This document shows positions 1 through 8,091 of a stretch of 64,000 nt of DNA, piece by piece (position 1 is the first letter of the stretch; each line of letters begins with the position of its first letter). The stretch covers positions 372,001 through 436,000 of the forward strand of contig NZ_QGGR01000006.1 in the NCBI RefSeq assembly GCF_003148685.1. The letters are read 5' to 3'. Both the position numbers and the translations under genes were made by a program. Source of the stretch: Actinoplanes xinjiangensis. GTDB lineage: Bacteria; Actinomycetota; Actinomycetes; Mycobacteriales; Micromonosporaceae. The notes under the pieces are model-generated. The model was not told the origin of the DNA, searched no databases, and saw nothing but the letters and a program-made list of their open reading frames with translations.

Positions 1-771
1 GATCCCCTGCCGATGTTCTTCGCCGGCGGGTACTTCCCGGCACACGGCCTGACCGCCGCGATGGCCCGCTGGGTGGTCGACCGGGTCTGGGAGATCATGG
101 GGGAGCCGCCGGTCCGCGTGGCGATCGCCCACCCGTCCGGTTGGGGTGCCGGCCGGCTCGGGCTGCTCCAGGCCGGGCTGGCCGAGGCCGACCTGATGGG
201 CTGCGTGCTGGTGACCCGGGCCCGCGCCGTCGTCGAGTGCCACCAGGCCGCCGGCCGCGCGCCCACCGCGGGCGGGCTGCTCGGCGTCTACCGGCTGGGC
301 GGCTCCACCGCCGAGGTGTCGCTGGTCGCCCCGCAGCAGCCGGGCCGGATGGAACTGCTCGCGTCCGCCGAGCTCAGCGACGTCGGCGGGTTCGAGGTGG
401 ACGGCCGGACCCCGGCCGACGCCCGGGCGCTGATCCGCCCGACGGTCGATCTCGCCGCGGCGCTGGTGCACAGCCGCGGTTACGGAACCGGCGATCTGTC
501 GGCGGTATTGATCGCCGGAGTGGACGGCGCCGTATGTACCTACGTGTCCGATCTGCTCACCGCGGTGTTCCAGGCTCCCGTCGTCCGTGACCCGCAACCG
601 CGCATGACCGTGGCCTTCGGTGCCGCGCTGGCCGGGCGCCCGCCGGTACCCCCGGCCGGTCCCGCCGTGGCCGGCCCCACCGACGCGTTCGCGGTCCTCC
701 CGGCGGCGTCGCAGATCGCCCCGCCCCGTCCGCCGGTCAACCGCGTGGCGGTCCGGGCGGAGACCCGATGA
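1..771 (+). CDS. Hsp70/actin-fold ATPase domain protein, 5' end cut by window
   Basis: The frame is open from the first base, so the N-terminus lies outside the window; 256 residues are visible. The stretch VRVAIAHPSGWG resembles the segment of Hsp70 proteins after the first phosphate loop. LGVYRLGGSTAEVSLV fits the second phosphate-binding loop, with DxGGGT degraded to RLGGST. AVLIAGVDGAVCTYVSDLL followed by MTVAFGAALAG fits the adenosine motif of the actin/Hsp70 fold. The C-terminus is a short Pro/Ala-rich tail and there is no substrate-binding domain, so this is a truncated Hsp70-like ATPase rather than a DnaK. Its TGA overlaps the ATG of the LuxR gene, making it first visible member of a coupled four-gene operon. 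Role unknown; it may pair with the regulator. Confidence 0.7.
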   Translation, partial: DPLPMFFAGGYFPAHGLTAAMARWVVDRVWEIMGEPPVRVAIAHPSGWGAGRLGLLQAGLAEADLMGCVLVTRARAVVECHQAAGRAPTAGGLLGVYRLGGSTAEVSLVAPQQPGRMELLASAELSDVGGFEVDGRTPADARALIRPTVDLAAALVHSRGYGTGDLSAVLIAGVDGAVCTYVSDLLTAVFQAPVVRDPQPRMTVAFGAALAGRPPVPPAGPAVAGPTDAFAVLPAASQIAPPRPPVNRVAVRAETR

Positions 772-3206
772 CCTCGTCCGTCCTGGCCCGGGTCGCCGCC
801 GACCCGGCCGCACCACTGCACGCCGGGGTCGCCGCACCCGGCGGCTACGGCAAGACCACCCTGCTGCGGCAGCTGACCGACGCGTACCGCGGCGCCGGCG
901 TCAAGGTGACCGGGCCGTGGCCGCCCCGCCTGCCCGCCGCCGACCACGTCCTGCTGATCGACGACGCCCACCTGCTCCCCCCGGAGCAGCTCAACGACCT
1001 GCGCGAACACGCCGAACAGCCGGACGCGCGGATCGTCGTCGCCCACCGGCCGTGGCCCCGCCGCCCGGAACTGCTGCGACTGATCGAGGTGCTGCGCCGC
1101 GGTGGCCCGGCCATCACCCTGCCGCCGCTCGGCCCCGCCCAGATCGCCGGCCACCTGACCGCCCCCACCGACGAACTGATCACGTGGGTGACCGCCCAGA
1201 CCGCCGGGATCGCCCGGTACGTGACCCGTCTCGCCGGCGCCCTCACCGGTGCGGTGCCCGCCGGCCCGCCGCACGTACCGGTCGCCGCCCTGGCACCGTT
1301 CGCCGCCGAACTCGACGAACTCGACCCCGGCGTCCGCACCCTGCTGCTCGCCGTCGAAGCCGGTGCCGGACTGTCGTTCGACCTGGTCGCGGCCGTCCTG
1401 GACCACGACGCCGACGTCGCCGAACTCGTCGACGCGGGCCGCGCGACCGGGATGCTGACCGCCGACGGCACTCTGGTCCCGCTCGCCCGGCGCGCCATCG
1501 CCGCCCTCGCCCCGATCAGCCAGCGCATCGACGTACGCCAGCGTCTCGCCGCTCTCCAGATGGCCCGCGGCGGCCCGGTCCTGCCGCTGGTGCGTCCCCT
1601 GCTGCGGGTCGCGGCCGCACCCGGCCTGGTCCCCGGCGCCGCCGGCAGCGGCCTCGGCCACGTCTACGAGGCCGCCGGCGAGGAGGCTCTGGGCGACGAC
1701 CCCGCCCTGGCCGCCGAACTGTTCGCCGCCGCGGCCGGGGCCGGGCGCACCACCGCGGCCCGCCGCGCCCTGGCCACCGCGCTGGCCGGCGACCTCGACC
1801 ACGCCTCCCGCCTCACCGACCAGGTCCTCGCCGACGGCAGCCCACCGCAACGCGCCGAGGCCGCCTACGTCGCCGCCGCCGTCCTGGCGCACCGTGGACA
1901 GACCGCGCAGGCCGTCCGCCTCTACGAATGGGCCGGCACCGACGTGGCCGCCGGATTCGCCGCGGTCGGCCTGATCGCCGTCGGCCGGCTCACCGACGCC
2001 CAGCGCCTGATCCGGCCGGACGACACCGCGGCCCACCCGCCGACGTCGCTGAGCGCGGCGGCGGCACTGATGGCTCGCGGCGCCGCCGAATCGGTCACCG
2101 GGCCACCGGCCGCGGCCCTGTCCACCCTGGTCCAGGCGGCCACCCTGATCGACCCCGCCGGCCCGGCGACCCTGCTGCCGGACAGCCCCGCCGCGGTCGG
2201 CGCACTCCTGGCGATGCACTGCACCGAACTCGACGTCGCCGACACGCTGCTCACCCGCGCCGAGCACCGCGGCACCGGTGGCGCCCTGCTGGCCACCCGG
2301 CATCACCTGCTGCGCAGCTGGGTGCTGCTGCTGCGCGGCCGGCTCACCGACGTCGAGCAGCGCCTGCCCGCGGCCACCGCGGCCACCGCCGCCCAGGGCC
2401 GCGACGAACTGCTCGCCTCCGCGCTGCGGGTCGGGCTGGCCCGCCGCAACGGCGACCTCGTCGGCCTGCGCAGCGCCTGGCCGGACGCCTGCCAGGCCCT
2501 GATCGGGCAGCCGGTCGAACTGTTCAACCTGCTGCCCCTCGGTGAACTGGCGGTCGCCGCGGCACGTCTCGGCGACTCCCACCGGGTCGCCGGGCACCTC
2601 GCCGAAGCCGACCGGCTCCTCGCCGGACTCGGCGACCCCCCGGTGTGGACCGTGCTGCCGCACTGGTACCGGTTGCAGGCCGCGATCCTCGCCGACGACC
2701 AGGACACCGCGCGCCGCCACGCCGCCCACCTCGACGCCTGCCGGCCCGCCGGGACGTACGCCGCCGCGTTCGCCGACGCCGCCACGGTCTGGCTGGACGT
2801 CCTCGCCGGCCACGCCGACCCGGAATCGGTGGTCGCCGCCGCCCGGACCCTCAGCCTGGCCGGGCTCACCTGGGACGCCGCCCGCCTCGCCGGGCAGGCC
2901 GCGATCCGCACCTCCGACCGTAAGGCGATGGCCCTGCTGCTGGACTCCGCCCGCGCCCTGCAGGACCGCGGCACCCGGCCCGAACAGGCCACCGGCCAGC
3001 AACTGCTGAGCGCCCGGGAACGTGAGGTCGGCGCGCTGGTCCTGGCCGGTATGACGTACAAACAGATCGCCGACCGGCTCTACCTGTCGGCGAAGACCGT
3101 GGAGCACCACATGGCACGCATCCGGCAGCGACTCGGCTGCACCGACCGGCACGAACTGCTCAGCCGCCTCCGGGAGATCATCGGCGACCCCGAGGTCACC
3201 CCGTGA
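768..3206 (+). CDS. LuxR-family transcriptional regulator with N-terminal P-loop NTPase (LAL-like)
   Basis: This 812-residue cytoplasmic regulator begins almost directly with a Walker A loop, APGGYGKTT (residues 23-31). Walker B is VLLIDD (61-66). The middle 550 residues are Ala/Leu-rich helical repeats, as in the TPR region of LAL/MalT regulators. The last 65 residues form a LuxR/NarL helix-turn-helix, starting LLSAREREV and including YKQIADRLYLSAKTVEHHMARI. LAL proteins are ATP-dependent activators, usually of 850-1000 residues, so this one is slightly short. The ATG overlaps the upstream stop (ATGA) and its own stop overlaps the next GTG (GTGA), indicating translational coupling. It probably regulates its own operon; target and ligand are not evident. 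Mycobacterial IniR is a comparable LuxR protein near an Hsp70-like gene, but this is only a loose parallel. Confidence 0.85.
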   Translation: MTSSVLARVAADPAAPLHAGVAAPGGYGKTTLLRQLTDAYRGAGVKVTGPWPPRLPAADHVLLIDDAHLLPPEQLNDLREHAEQPDARIVVAHRPWPRRPELLRLIEVLRRGGPAITLPPLGPAQIAGHLTAPTDELITWVTAQTAGIARYVTRLAGALTGAVPAGPPHVPVAALAPFAAELDELDPGVRTLLLAVEAGAGLSFDLVAAVLDHDADVAELVDAGRATGMLTADGTLVPLARRAIAALAPISQRIDVRQRLAALQMARGGPVLPLVRPLLRVAAAPGLVPGAAGSGLGHVYEAAGEEALGDDPALAAELFAAAAGAGRTTAARRALATALAGDLDHASRLTDQVLADGSPPQRAEAAYVAAAVLAHRGQTAQAVRLYEWAGTDVAAGFAAVGLIAVGRLTDAQRLIRPDDTAAHPPTSLSAAAALMARGAAESVTGPPAAALSTLVQAATLIDPAGPATLLPDSPAAVGALLAMHCTELDVADTLLTRAEHRGTGGALLATRHHLLRSWVLLLRGRLTDVEQRLPAATAATAAQGRDELLASALRVGLARRNGDLVGLRSAWPDACQALIGQPVELFNLLPLGELAVAAARLGDSHRVAGHLAEADRLLAGLGDPPVWTVLPHWYRLQAAILADDQDTARRHAAHLDACRPAGTYAAAFADAATVWLDVLAGHADPESVVAAARTLSLAGLTWDAARLAGQAAIRTSDRKAMALLLDSARALQDRGTRPEQATGQQLLSAREREVGALVLAGMTYKQIADRLYLSAKTVEHHMARIRQRLGCTDRHELLSRLREIIGDPEVTP

Positions 3207-4870
3207 ACCGCCGGATCCGGGTGGTCGGTGCCGTCCTGCTGGTGGCGTTCTGGGGCGCCGCGGCCGTACCCGCGGTCACCGTCGCCGTCCGGGCGCTCGC
3301 CGACCGGGTCACCGCCGACCGGCTCGACCGGCCGGTCGACGAGGCGGTGCTGGCCCTGGAAGCGGAACGCCGGCTGTCGGTCACCGAACGCCCCGTCCTG
3401 GAACTCACCGCCCAGCGGGGGCGCACCGACGACGCGGCCGGGCGGTTGCGGCAGGCCGACCGGTCCTGGCTGGACCGTCTCACCACCTCGGCCGCCGATC
3501 GTACGGCCGACGCGCTCCTCGACCGGATGGACGGGCTCGCCGAGCTACGGGCCTCGGTCGACGCCGGCCGCCTCGACCGCCGGCGGGCCGTCACCGCGTA
3601 CACCGACATGATCGGCGCGTCCGGCGCGGCACCGCAGGACACCGCGGTCGGCGGCATCCAGGCCCTGAACCGGTCCCGGGAGATCCTCACCGAACAGGAC
3701 GCCCTGCTGGCCGCCGTGTCGGCGGGGCGCGGGCCGTCCGCCGCCGACCGGATCCGGCTGACCCAGCTGGCCGGTGCCCGGCGGGCCCTGTTCGCCGCCG
3801 CCGGAACCGCCCTCCCGGAGCAGGCCACCCGCCGCCACCGGGAGGTGGCCGGCTCGGCGGCGATGGTCCGCCTGCACCGCATCGAGGACGAGCTGGCCGC
3901 GTCACCGGACGGCATTCCGGACCCGTCGGCCTGGTCGCCGACGTTCAACGAACTCAACACCGCGCTCTGGGAGCTGCGGGACGGCGCCCGCCGGGAGCTC
4001 GCCGACACCGCCACGCCGCGAACGGTCACGGCCACCTTGTGGGCGGGCACCATCGCCGGTGTCGGATTCGTCGCCCTGCTCGGGTTGCTGATCGCCGCCC
4101 GCCGCGGCCGGGGCGCGGACCCCGGCACCCCGGCGTCGGCGGGGGCGACCGCCACGTCGGGTCCCTGGCATCGACCCGGTGGCCTGCTCCAGGACCTCGA
4201 CCGCCGCAATCAGGGCCTGCTCCAGCGCCAGTTGCGTCTGCTCGACGCCCTGGCCCGCCGCGCCGACGACGAGGAGACCGCCGCCGACCTGCGGCGGGCC
4301 GGCAACTTCGGGGCCCGGCTGCGGCGCAACATCGAGAAGGGCATCACCCTCACCGGCGGGGTCCCGGAACGCCAGTGGCAGCGGCTCGTACCGATGACCG
4401 ACGTCCTCCGGGACGCGGCCGCGGAGATCGGCGACCCGGACCGGGTCACGGCCGCCGACGTGGAGTCCGGCTACCTGGCCGGAACCGCGGTGACCGACCT
4501 GACCCACCTGCTGGCCGAACTGTTCGAGAACGCGGCGACCTTCGCGCCCGCCGACTCGCTCATCGCGGTCACCGGACAGCACGATCCGGCCGGATACCTG
4601 GTCACTATCACCGACGTGGGGCCGGGCATGACCGGCGACGACCTCACCACCGGGCACGACGTGATGGCGGCACCCGAGCCCCCGTCCGGCGGCACCTGGT
4701 GGGGGCTGTGGGCGGTCGGCCGGTTCGCGGCCCGCCAGGACGTCGCCGTCCGGCTCGACAACGGGCCCGACGGTGGCCTGGTCGCCACGGTGCGGATCCC
4801 GCCGACCCTCGTCACCGGCCGCCCGGAGTCCGCCGGCACCCGCACCGAGCTTCAGACGGTGGTCGAATGA
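3203..4870 (+). CDS. NIT-domain sensor protein with CvnA-like ATPase module (probable pseudo-kinase)
   Basis: The 555-residue protein has a membrane segment at about 7-29, an extracytoplasmic helical region rich in Arg/Asp/Glu (about 40-260) of nitrate/nitrite-sensing NIT type, and a second membrane segment near 275-297. The cytoplasmic part looks like the histidine-kinase-like subunit of Streptomyces conservons (CvnA): NQGLLQRQLRLLDAL, then AGNFGARLRRN, then an HATPase with N-box ELFENAATF and D-box DVGPGMT. In conservon kinases the second motif is usually LDHLATRMRRN, so the His position appears to be Asn here. Autophosphorylation at that site is therefore doubtful. No roadblock, DUF742 or GTPase conservon partners follow. 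It starts with GTG overlapping the LuxR stop and ends overlapping the next ATG. Confidence 0.75.
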   Translation: MNRRIRVVGAVLLVAFWGAAAVPAVTVAVRALADRVTADRLDRPVDEAVLALEAERRLSVTERPVLELTAQRGRTDDAAGRLRQADRSWLDRLTTSAADRTADALLDRMDGLAELRASVDAGRLDRRRAVTAYTDMIGASGAAPQDTAVGGIQALNRSREILTEQDALLAAVSAGRGPSAADRIRLTQLAGARRALFAAAGTALPEQATRRHREVAGSAAMVRLHRIEDELAASPDGIPDPSAWSPTFNELNTALWELRDGARRELADTATPRTVTATLWAGTIAGVGFVALLGLLIAARRGRGADPGTPASAGATATSGPWHRPGGLLQDLDRRNQGLLQRQLRLLDALARRADDEETAADLRRAGNFGARLRRNIEKGITLTGGVPERQWQRLVPMTDVLRDAAAEIGDPDRVTAADVESGYLAGTAVTDLTHLLAELFENAATFAPADSLIAVTGQHDPAGYLVTITDVGPGMTGDDLTTGHDVMAAPEPPSGGTWWGLWAVGRFAARQDVAVRLDNGPDGGLVATVRIPPTLVTGRPESAGTRTELQTVVE

Positions 4871-5646
4871 GCCTGCCACCGGACCACGAGGAGGCCCCGG
4901 CCCGCGGTCGGCGTTCCCCGGCGGACGTCGTCCGGGACGCCGCGTGGCGGCTCGCCACGGCGATGCTCACCGCGCCGTCACCCGAACCCCGTGTCCGTAC
5001 GCCCAGGGTCCCGGGAGAACGCTCGGCGGCCGGGCGGTTCCTGCTCGTCGTCGGCGGGCTGGCGGCGGTGGCGGTCACGGTGCTGCTCGTCGTGCTGGTG
5101 GTGACCCGGCCCTACCAGCAGTCGGCCCGGCCGGAACAGGCCGCGGGGCTGCCGGAGCGCCCGGCCGCGGCGCCCAGCCCGTCGGCGCCCGCCTCGCCGG
5201 CCCCGGCGACCACCTCGCGGGCCGCCGGTTCGCCGTCGCCTCCGCCGCGGGTGGCCGTCAGCTCCGTCTCGCCGCCGGCATCACGGTCGGCCTCGGCGAG
5301 TGCGGTCGCGGTTGCGGTGCCGTTGGCCGCCACCTACCGGACCACGCCGTACGTGGCCGGCCTGCTCGGCTACCGGACCGAGGTGACGGTCGCCAACCCG
5401 GCCACCGCCGCCCGCGACGGCTGGACCCTGACGGTCACGCTGCCCCGCGCCACGCTCTGGATCAACCAGGTCGAGGGCGCGACCGTCACCCGGCAGGACG
5501 CGGTGTGGACCTTCGTGCCCGATGAGTCGACCACCGCGATCCCACCCGGCGGGCAGGTCGGCATCTCCTTCGAGGTGCACGGCGCCACCCTGCTCGACGC
5601 GGCGCCCGCCGACTGCCGGATCGACGGTGCCCCGTGCACGTCGTGA
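4867..5646 (+). CDS. Single-pass membrane protein with CBM2-like extracellular domain
   Basis: The ATG at 4867 overlaps the preceding stop (ATGA) and gives 259 residues. The first 57 residues are cytoplasmic and basic. Residues 58-80 are a strong membrane helix. Residues 90-155 form a Pro/Ser/Ala linker. The final 100 residues (YRTEVTVANPAT, GWTLTVTLP, VWTFVP, IPPGGQVGISFEV) match the strand pattern of family 2 carbohydrate-binding modules. Two Cys near the C-terminus (ADCRIDGAPC) could form a disulfide. It probably presents a polysaccharide-binding domain outside the cell. As the last gene of the operon it suggests the upstream ATPase/regulator/sensor genes deal with the cell surface or a carbohydrate substrate; that link is inference. 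Confidence 0.7.
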   Translation: MSLPPDHEEAPARGRRSPADVVRDAAWRLATAMLTAPSPEPRVRTPRVPGERSAAGRFLLVVGGLAAVAVTVLLVVLVVTRPYQQSARPEQAAGLPERPAAAPSPSAPASPAPATTSRAAGSPSPPPRVAVSSVSPPASRSASASAVAVAVPLAATYRTTPYVAGLLGYRTEVTVANPATAARDGWTLTVTLPRATLWINQVEGATVTRQDAVWTFVPDESTTAIPPGGQVGISFEVHGATLLDAAPADCRIDGAPCTS

Positions 5647-5663
5647 CGCCGCCCGCGGGTGGG

Positions 5664-6545
5664 CTACTCCGGAGTCCTGGTGCCGGTGACCGGTAGGCCG
5701 CAGGCGCGCTGGGCGTTGCCGAGACTGGTCAACAGGCTGAACCCGATGGCCTCCATCTGCGCGGCCGTCCCGGCACTGACGTCGTCGGTGTGCTCGTATC
5801 CCGACCGCTGCAAGGTCACCATCGAGTCCATGGCGTCGGCCAGACCCTCGCCGGCCTCCTTCAGGTCGCCGGAGAAGAGCAGCCGGCCGGACAGCGTGTG
5901 GATGCGCTCGGCCGCCGTTTCGATCGCGGTGGACGGATCGCCGCCGTTGGTGGGTGCTTCCACGAGTTTCGAGGTGTGCCCGACCCGGTCGCACAGCTCC
6001 GACTTCGCGGCGGAACTCACCCCGGTCGCCACCGCTGCGCCGGCCACCAGGACCGCGGCGAACCCGGCGAGGCCGATGCGCACGTTGCGCGACGCGAACG
6101 GCCCGGCGGAGGACGGTACGGGCGCCGGCGGTCCGGCCGGCGGCACCGGGGGACCGTAGTGCTGAGACGGCGGCGGCCACGAGGCTGACACCGGCGCGTG
6201 CGTGTACGCGGCGGCCGGCTCGGCGTAGAACGGTGCCGCGGGCGGGGCGGGCTGGGACGGCTGCCACTGCGGCTGCGCGGGCTGGGCGGCGTACTGCTGC
6301 TGAAGGCGGTGCTGCTGCTCGAGATACTGCTGCTGGGCCGCATACGACTGCTGATACTGCTGCTCGTACGTTGCCTGCTGATACTGATGCTCGTATGTCG
6401 GCTGCTGGTACTGCTGCTCGTGCGGTTGCTGGTACGGCTGCGCGTAGGGCTGCGCAACCGGGTGGCCCGGTCCGCCGGGCGGCCCGTCCGTCCCGGGCTG
6501 GTACTGCTGCTGCCAAGCGGCGTTGGTCTGTGGGTCAGCGGACAT
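5664..6545 (-). CDS. Membrane-anchored protein with Gln/Tyr/Pro-rich N-terminus
   Basis: Translation from ATG 6545 gives 293 residues; upstream codons in the frame look non-coding. The first 150 residues are low-complexity, with tandem QYQQ/YEQQYQQ-type repeats followed by Pro/Ala-rich sequence. One membrane helix lies near 156-178 (VRIGLAGFAAVLVAGAAVA). The remaining 115 residues are a soluble helical domain, presumably outside the cell, with two Cys. Gln/Pro-rich cytoplasmic tails before a single helix are common in actinobacterial DUF4190/DUF4352-like proteins, but I do not recognise the outer domain. It converges on the CBM2-like gene with 17 bases between stops and is divergent from the DUF2510 gene. 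Function unknown. Confidence 0.65.
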   Translation of the reverse strand: MSADPQTNAAWQQQYQPGTDGPPGGPGHPVAQPYAQPYQQPHEQQYQQPTYEHQYQQATYEQQYQQSYAAQQQYLEQQHRLQQQYAAQPAQPQWQPSQPAPPAAPFYAEPAAAYTHAPVSASWPPPSQHYGPPVPPAGPPAPVPSSAGPFASRNVRIGLAGFAAVLVAGAAVATGVSSAAKSELCDRVGHTSKLVEAPTNGGDPSTAIETAAERIHTLSGRLLFSGDLKEAGEGLADAMDSMVTLQRSGYEHTDDVSAGTAAQMEAIGFSLLTSLGNAQRACGLPVTGTRTPE

Positions 6546-6740
6546 GAACACCCGTCCCGGCTCTCTGCGTCGATCCGTCGGGTGCCTGTATCGGTTCGCA
6601 CGGCGTGAACGTGAGGCATGCCGGCCGTGTCTCCCCACTTCGCCGGTGCCGGCGGATCCGTCCGGCGGGAACTCTTCAAGGTGCCGGTCCGGGATCCGAT
6701 CGGGAACGACGACATGCCGGCCCGCCTCGAAGGTTGCCCC

Positions 6741-7481
6741 GTGAGTGATATCCCGCGACTGACCTCAGCCGCCCCCACGATCAGCGACCATGCCTTCATG
6801 GCTGCTCACGCCTCCGTTCCCGGGACCCCCGCGGGCTGGTACGCCGATCCGGGCGGCGCTTTCGCCCAGCGCTGGTGGGACGGGCGCCAGTGGACCGACA
6901 TCGTCCGGCAGCCGGTCCAGCCGGCCGCCCCCGCGGCGACGCCGGCCGATCATCCGTCGTCGGCCCGGGGCCGGCACGCCCCCGCCTCGTCTCCGCGATC
7001 CCGCGTGGTGCTCATCGGTGTCGCCGGCGCGGTACTCGCCGCGGCCGGCGTCGCCGCGGCGCTGTACGCCGGGGACTCGCCGGCTCCCGCCGGCGTTCAG
7101 CCGGGCGTGCCGGCCGAGGGCGTGCTGACGGCGCTCACCGGTGATCCCCAGGCGGCCGACAAGTCGGCGCAGTCCGACGTGCGCGGCGCCATCTCGGAGG
7201 TGGAGCAGTACTACACCGAGTACGGCGGCTACCCGGCCACCGGATTCGCCGGCGGCAACCGGGACGGGGGTACGCCCGAGGTGGCGATCGGCACGTCGTC
7301 GGAGACGATCACGGTGTCGGCCGGCACGCGGCTGTACTACTACCCCGGCCCGGCCGCCTACACCTACCGGATCTGCGCGACGAACACCGGCGGCACCGGT
7401 AAGTGGTACCTCTACGACTCCGCACGCGGCGGCTCCGTCGGCGCGGTGACTGCCCCCGTCTCTCCGGAGACCTGTGGCTGA
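6741..7481 (+). CDS. DUF2510 membrane protein with pilin-like C-terminal domain
   Basis: The GTG at 6741 is chosen because GAAGG sits 7 bases upstream; ATG 6798 is the alternative. The 246-residue product carries a DUF2510 motif (GWYADPGGAFAQRWWDGRQWTD) at about 28-50, which is typically cytoplasmic and next to membrane segments. A single membrane helix follows at about 87-110. The outer part has the segment AADKSAQSDVRGAISEVEQYYTEYGGYP, resembling the post-helix region of type II/IV pilin-like proteins, then Tyr-rich strands and a C-terminal Cys. No prepilin peptidase site or pilus assembly gene is visible, so pilus involvement is not claimed. It is divergent from the Gln-rich membrane protein across 195 bases. 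Confidence 0.7.
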   Translation: MSDIPRLTSAAPTISDHAFMAAHASVPGTPAGWYADPGGAFAQRWWDGRQWTDIVRQPVQPAAPAATPADHPSSARGRHAPASSPRSRVVLIGVAGAVLAAAGVAAALYAGDSPAPAGVQPGVPAEGVLTALTGDPQAADKSAQSDVRGAISEVEQYYTEYGGYPATGFAGGNRDGGTPEVAIGTSSETITVSAGTRLYYYPGPAAYTYRICATNTGGTGKWYLYDSARGGSVGAVTAPVSPETCG

Positions 7482-7487
7482 GGGCTG

Positions 7488-8030
7488 TCAGATGTCGAGG
7501 TCTTCGACGTCGGGGTCGTCCTGGATGGTCCGCAGCGCCAGGACGTAGAGCTCGGCCGGCAACAGCGGCCGGAGCTCCTCGACCGTGTCGACCACGGAGA
7601 ACGTGGCCTGCGCCGGGGTACGCATCCACGCCTGATCCGGTGACCAGTCGCCGATCCAGCCGCGCCATCCGGTGGACCATTTCCGGCTGCGCTCCGCGCT
7701 GGGGCCGACCGGGGTGGTCAGCTCGGACCGGGAGTGGTGCACGGCGAACCGCCCCTTGCCGGTGCGGAACAGCGAGTACGTCTCGTCGCCCTCGTTGCCC
7801 GACGCGGTCCACTCGCCGAGAGCGACGCCGAGGAACCGTTTGATCGAGGAACTGCCGAGACCGACCTTGACGGTGATCTCGTCATACCCCGCCTGCTTCG
7901 CCTGCTCGATCCGCACCAGCCGGCGCAGCGCCGTGACGATGGCGCCGGACAGGGTGCCCCCGGTCAGCTCCTGGGCCTGCTGCAGCAGCGGCAGGTCGTC
8001 GTCGGCGATGTAGATGGTCTTGTTCGGCAT
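7488..8030 (-). CDS. EXLDI family protein (ribbon-helix-helix-like N-terminus)
   Basis: The 180-residue product ends in EDLDI, the C-terminal signature that names the EXLDI family. The N-terminus reads as a short strand (KTIYI) followed by two helices (DDLPLLQQAQEL and TLSGAIVTALRRLV), as in ribbon-helix-helix DNA-binding proteins. The middle has a beta-rich region with YSLFRTGKGRFAVHH. From family knowledge, EXLDI genes often sit beside DrrAB-like ABC exporters, and here the gene is divergent from one with 49 bases between starts. GAGGGGAG precedes the ATG. I infer that it represses both itself and the exporter, possibly sensing an exported compound; the exact role of the family is not established. 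Confidence 0.85.
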   Translation of the reverse strand: MPNKTIYIADDDLPLLQQAQELTGGTLSGAIVTALRRLVRIEQAKQAGYDEITVKVGLGSSSIKRFLGVALGEWTASGNEGDETYSLFRTGKGRFAVHHSRSELTTPVGPSAERSRKWSTGWRGWIGDWSPDQAWMRTPAQATFSVVDTVEELRPLLPAELYVLALRTIQDDPDVEDLDI

Positions 8031-8051
8031 GTGACTCCCCTCTGGACGCGA

Positions 8052-8091
8052 GTGTACTCATACGTGTACTACTACGCACATGAATACGTAT
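8052..8091. promoter_or_regulatory. Direct repeats and palindrome between EXLDI and ABC exporter starts
   Basis: GTGTACT occurs at 8052-8058 and again at 8064-8070, exactly 12 bases apart, within an AT-richer stretch between the divergent genes. A perfect palindrome, ATACGTAT, follows just inside the ABC ATPase gene. Tandem short half-sites with about one helical turn spacing suit a ribbon-helix-helix repressor such as the neighbouring EXLDI protein. Assignment is inference. Confidence 0.4.

Noticed and set aside
540..3152. An 870-codon open frame on the minus strand opposite the LuxR gene
   Set aside because: It is an antisense shadow of a high-GC gene: Gly/Arg/Gln-rich, no motif, while the plus strand has intact Walker and LuxR motifs.
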